From NCBI GenBank assembly GCA_900556095.1, contig USNU01000065.1, positions 1 to 7,695 on the forward strand: a stretch of 7,695 nucleotides of DNA, in the 5' to 3' direction. This DNA comes from an uncultured Bacteroidales bacterium (GTDB lineage: Bacteria > Bacteroidota > Bacteroidia > Bacteroidales > Paludibacteraceae). The stretch's first letter is position 1, and each line of letters starts with the position of its first letter. This document shows, piece by piece, positions 5,350-7,695 of the stretch. A program made the translations under genes and the position numbers. Below the pieces are notes generated by a model that was not told the DNA's origin, did not search any database, and worked only from the letters and a program-made list of their open reading frames with translations.

Positions 5350-6432
5350 TTAAATCTGCGTTTTAGCGTATGGGACTTCGTCTAGGGGACAGAAATCGCG
5401 GTCGAGGAACTTGAAATAACCTGCCTGACAGACCATGGCCGCGTTGTCGGTGGTGAAAGAGAAAGGCGGGATAAACACCTGCCAACCGTATTTTTTGCCA
5501 TAATCCACAAATGCCTGGCGCAGACCACTATTGGCACTCACACCGCCTGCCACTGCCACTTGACGTATGTTGAGGTCGAAAGCCGCCTTCTTGAGTTTCT
5601 TCATCAAGATATCGATGACCGTCTGCTGGAGGGCAGCGCAGAGATTCTCACGCAACATAGGCACACGCTCCGCCAAAGCGTCCACCGAATCCACCTGCTC
5701 GGCACGCATCATATCGCGCAACGTATAGAGGAAAGAGGTCTTCAGGCCGGAAAAAGAATAGTCGTAGCCCGCGATATTCGGTTTGGCAAAATGATAGACA
5801 GACGCATCGCCCTGCTTTGCCAACTTATCTATCCACGGTCCGCCCGGATAAGGCAGGCCCATAACCTTGGCACACTTGTCAAACGCCTCGCCGGCCGCGT
5901 CGTCAATAGTCTGACCGATAATCTGCATATCGTTGTAGTGGCGCACCAAGACAATCTGGCTGTTGCCACCACTGACCAAAAGGCACAAAAAGGGGAAAGA
6001 GGGGTGCTTAATCTCCACTCCCGCCATACTCGGCGTGGCGGCTTTGAGTTCGGCGGAAGGCTCCACGAAATGGGCGAGGACATGCCCCTGCAAGTGGTTG
6101 ACATCAATGAGCGGAATCCCCAACGAAAGGGCTAAACCCTTGGCGAAAGAGGTGCCGACCAACAGACTGCCCAACAGACCGGGACCACGCGTGAAAGCAA
6201 TCGCCGAGAGTTCGGACTTATCCACTCCCGCACGCTTCAACGCCGTATCCACCACCGGCACGATATTGAGTTGATGGGCACGACTTGCCAACTCGGGCAC
6301 TACGCCACCGTATTCCTCATGCACCTTCTGCGAAGCGATGACATTGCTCAACAAAACACCATCTTTGATGACCGCCGATGAGGTGTCGTCGCAACTTGAT
6401 TCGATTGCCAAAATGATTGTACTTTTCTCCAT
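5350..6432 (-). CDS. tsaD: tRNA N6-threonylcarbamoyladenosine transferase, TsaD
   Basis: A complete 360-residue TsaD (formerly Gcp/YgjD), the ASKHA-fold enzyme that, with TsaB and TsaE, transfers the threonylcarbamoyl group from TC-AMP to A37 of tRNAs reading ANN codons. It acts in the cytoplasm and is usually essential. Visible motifs: ILAIESSCDDTS at 7-18; NHLQGH with metal ligands His113 and His117; LLVSGGNSQIVLV at 151-163 (SGGNSQ replaces the common SGGHTQ); DDAAGEAFDKCAKVMGLPYPGG at 177-198; SFSGLKTS at 226-233; AVAGGVSANS at 293-302; and TTDNAAM with metal ligand Asp329. A short insert after residue 123 makes it slightly longer than many homologs. The ATG at 6432 is chosen because it gives MEKSTIILAIESS; an upstream ATG at 6474 would add 14 residues not seen in the family and overlap the leader repeat. 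It is divergent from waaA and probably leads the exosortase gene. Confidence 0.97.
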   Translation of the reverse strand: MEKSTIILAIESSCDDTSSAVIKDGVLLSNVIASQKVHEEYGGVVPELASRAHQLNIVPVVDTALKRAGVDKSELSAIAFTRGPGLLGSLLVGTSFAKGLALSLGIPLIDVNHLQGHVLAHFVEPSAELKAATPSMAGVEIKHPSFPFLCLLVSGGNSQIVLVRHYNDMQIIGQTIDDAAGEAFDKCAKVMGLPYPGGPWIDKLAKQGDASVYHFAKPNIAGYDYSFSGLKTSFLYTLRDMMRAEQVDSVDALAERVPMLRENLCAALQQTVIDILMKKLKKAAFDLNIRQVAVAGGVSANSGLRQAFVDYGKKYGWQVFIPPFSFTTDNAAMVCQAGYFKFLDRDFCPLDEVPYAKTQI

Positions 6433-6436
6433 AGTA

Positions 6437-6449
6437 AAAACGTTAATTT
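6437..6449 (-). promoter_or_regulatory. 13-bp leader motif before the tsaD start, copy 2
   Basis: AAATTAACGTTTT on the minus strand, four bases before the tsaD ATG, is identical to the motif preceding the exosortase ATG (5296-5284). Sharing the sequence and the position next to the start suggests a common signal or descent from a duplicated leader. Confidence 0.45.
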
Positions 6450-6460
6450 GAAATCTCCTG

Positions 6461-6547
6461 CTCGCTGCGCTCACGAGAAATAAAGGAAATAAACAAAAAC
6501 GCTTTCCTTGATTTCTTTAATTTCTCTCGCACCGCGCAGCGTGTGCG
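6461..6547. repeat. Imperfect inverted-repeat element in the tsaD leader
   Basis: The left arm 6461-6489 (CTCGCTGCGC, then CGAGAAATAAAGGAAA) resembles the reverse complement of 6503-6543 (CACGCTGCGC, CGAGAGAAATTAAAG, AAGGAAA) with a few gaps. Each end also forms its own hairpin: CTCG/CGAG at 6461-6477, and CGCACCGC / GCG-T-GTGCG at 6528-6547. It lies inside the inferred tsaD transcript and upstream of the waaA promoter. It could be a REP-like or MITE-like dispersed repeat or a structured 5' leader; no T-run follows, so it is not a plain terminator. Confidence 0.5.
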
Positions 6548-6565
6548 TAGGATATTACGAGACTG

Positions 6566-6599
6566 CAAAATTACGAAAAAAAACTGAATAAGACACAAA
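6566..6599 (-). promoter_or_regulatory. Candidate promoter for tsaD and the exosortase gene
   Basis: On the minus strand TAATTTTG (6573-6566) matches TAnnTTTG. TTTG (6599-6596) lies 22 bp upstream, slightly longer than the 19-20 bp seen at most other promoters here. It implies a leader of about 125 nt containing the inverted-repeat element. Confidence 0.55.
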
Positions 6600-6622
6600 T
6601 ATGGGCAAAGAAGCACAAATAA

Positions 6623-6654
6623 TTATGATATTTCAAAAAAAAGCAGTAACTTTG
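6623..6654 (+). promoter_or_regulatory. Candidate promoter for waaA
   Basis: TAACTTTG (6647-6654) is a good TAnnTTTG -7 box. The -33 position holds only TTAT/TTATG (6623-6627), a weak match, 20 bp upstream. Transcription would start about 6660, roughly 22 nt before the ATG at 6683. Confidence 0.6.
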
Positions 6655-6682
6655 TGCGATTTATACATTCATTTGGGATACT

Positions 6683-7695
6683 ATGGGTATTTACTTTCTC
6701 CTGCTGCGTATTGCGGCTTTGTTCGGACATCGAAAAGCAAAGTTGTTGGTGCGCGGGCAAAAAGAAACGGTACAACAAATTAAAGCATATAAACAAAACC
6801 GGTCGTTGGGAAATGTGGTGTGGTTTCATGCCGCCTCGGTAGGGGAGTTTGAGCAGGCACGCCCGATTATTGAGCGTCTGCGCAAAGAGCAACCGAAAGT
6901 GCGCATCCTTCTCACGTTCTTTTCGCCGTCGGGCTACGAACTGCGCAAAGGGTATGGCGAGGTGGATTTGGTAACCTACCTGCCGTTTGCCACAAAGCGC
7001 AATGCACGTGCGTTCATAGAGGAGGTACAGCCCTCTATGGCAATCTTCGTGAAGTATGAGTTTTGGCCTGCCTACCTGAAAGAGTTGCATAAACGCGGTA
7101 TAAAAACCTATAGCATATCGGCTATTTTCCGCCCGAAGCAGTTGTTTTTTCTGCCGTGGGGTAAACCCTATCTCAAACTGCTGCATTGTTTCGTGCATAT
7201 CTATGTGCAAGACCAAGCGTCAATGGATTTGCTGCAAGCGCACGGAGTGGAGCACACATCGGTGGCAGGTGATACACGTTTCGACCGCGTGAACGAGATT
7301 GCGTCGCACGCCAAGCAATTGCCTGTCGTAGAGCGATTTACGCAAGGAGCAGCACGGGTGATTATTGCCGGAAGCACATGGCCGCAAGACGAAGAACTAC
7401 TGGCGCAATACATTGATAATCACCCAGATACGAAATTGGTATTGGTTCCGCACGAGATACACGAAGACCACCTGCATACGATATTTCAGATATTCCATGG
7501 CAGGTATGTGCGCTATACGGAGGCAACGCCGCTCAATGTTGAGCATTGTCAGACGTTGCTGATTGATACGATAGGCATGCTCTCGTCGATTTATCAGTAT
7601 GGGCATGTAGCGTACATCGGCGGAGGGTTCGGCTCGGGCATACACAACACGATAGAGGCGGCGGTGTATGGTGTGCCGGTGCTGTTCGGACCTAA
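6683..7695 (+). CDS. waaA: 3-deoxy-D-manno-octulosonic acid (Kdo) transferase WaaA, C-terminus beyond right edge
   Basis: The frame is open from the ATG at 6683 to the window edge (337 codons plus two bases), so the 3' end is missing. The product is a GT30-family, GT-B-fold transferase that attaches Kdo from CMP-Kdo to the lipid A precursor at the inner-membrane cytoplasmic face, an early step in LPS assembly. Residues 1-15 form a hydrophobic membrane anchor. WFHAASVGEFEQ (47-58) carries the expected catalytic base Glu55. KYEFWP (124-129), GDTRFDRV (196-203), AGSTWPQDEE (229-238) and VPHEIHEDH (255-263) correspond to the conserved acceptor and donor-site blocks. YIGGGFGSGIHNTIEAA (311-327) with PVLFGP matches the C-terminal nucleotide-sugar-binding signature GGxxxxxGxHNxxE. 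Roughly the last 70 residues are probably lost if it has the usual length of about 410. It is divergent from tsaD and has its own promoter. Confidence 0.95.
   Translation, partial: MGIYFLLLRIAALFGHRKAKLLVRGQKETVQQIKAYKQNRSLGNVVWFHAASVGEFEQARPIIERLRKEQPKVRILLTFFSPSGYELRKGYGEVDLVTYLPFATKRNARAFIEEVQPSMAIFVKYEFWPAYLKELHKRGIKTYSISAIFRPKQLFFLPWGKPYLKLLHCFVHIYVQDQASMDLLQAHGVEHTSVAGDTRFDRVNEIASHAKQLPVVERFTQGAARVIIAGSTWPQDEELLAQYIDNHPDTKLVLVPHEIHEDHLHTIFQIFHGRYVRYTEATPLNVEHCQTLLIDTIGMLSSIYQYGHVAYIGGGFGSGIHNTIEAAVYGVPVLFGP

Noticed and set aside
5560..6135. 191-codon plus-strand open frame inside tsaD
   Set aside because: It lies wholly antisense to tsaD, whose motifs are intact throughout, and has no coding signature of its own.

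Overview
The window looks like a piece of a Bacteroidota chromosome, most likely order Bacteroidales. Five of the six main gene starts lie downstream of a promoter with the -7 box TAnnTTTG that is characteristic of this phylum. Start codons are preceded by A/T-rich leaders rather than strong Shine-Dalgarno sequences, and two secreted proteins carry short signal peptides ending in Gln after Ala, typical of the group. No rRNA, tRNA, CRISPR array, transposase or phage gene is visible. The gene content is mostly housekeeping and envelope genes, with several poorly characterised ones among them.

Layout from left to right. At 1-755 (minus) is the N-terminal part of a secreted multidomain protein that runs off the left edge. 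Positions 756-1114 form a divergent intergenic region with one promoter in each direction, a 16-bp palindrome and a possible 45-codon small gene (826-963, minus). At 1115-2839 (plus) is a GH3-family (auxin-responsive-promoter family) acyl-adenylate/amide synthetase-like protein, followed by an intrinsic terminator. At 3074-3733 (plus) is a compact radical-SAM protein of the glycyl-radical-enzyme-activase type, with its own promoter and almost no leader. It ends at a strong bidirectional terminator shared with the convergent minus-strand gene at 3797-4582, a secreted or membrane protein of unknown function. Further right on the minus strand are an exosortase/archaeosortase-family membrane protease/transpeptidase (4711-5283) and tsaD (5350-6432), probably transcribed together from a promoter near 6566-6599 through a leader with a long imperfect inverted repeat. 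Divergent from tsaD is waaA/kdtA (6683 to the right edge, plus), the Kdo transferase of lipid A/LPS biosynthesis.

The window does not contain one obvious multigene system. Its most notable points are an exosortase with no visible substrate or partner, a glycyl-radical activase-like protein with no visible glycyl radical enzyme, a 20-bp motif (19/20 identical) found in the same orientation upstream of two promoters, a 13-bp motif placed directly before the start codons of tsaD and the exosortase gene, and a small coding-like ORF in the left intergenic region. Two apparent upstream start codons (3041 and 4606) fall inside or just before promoter -7 boxes, so the shorter starts are used here.
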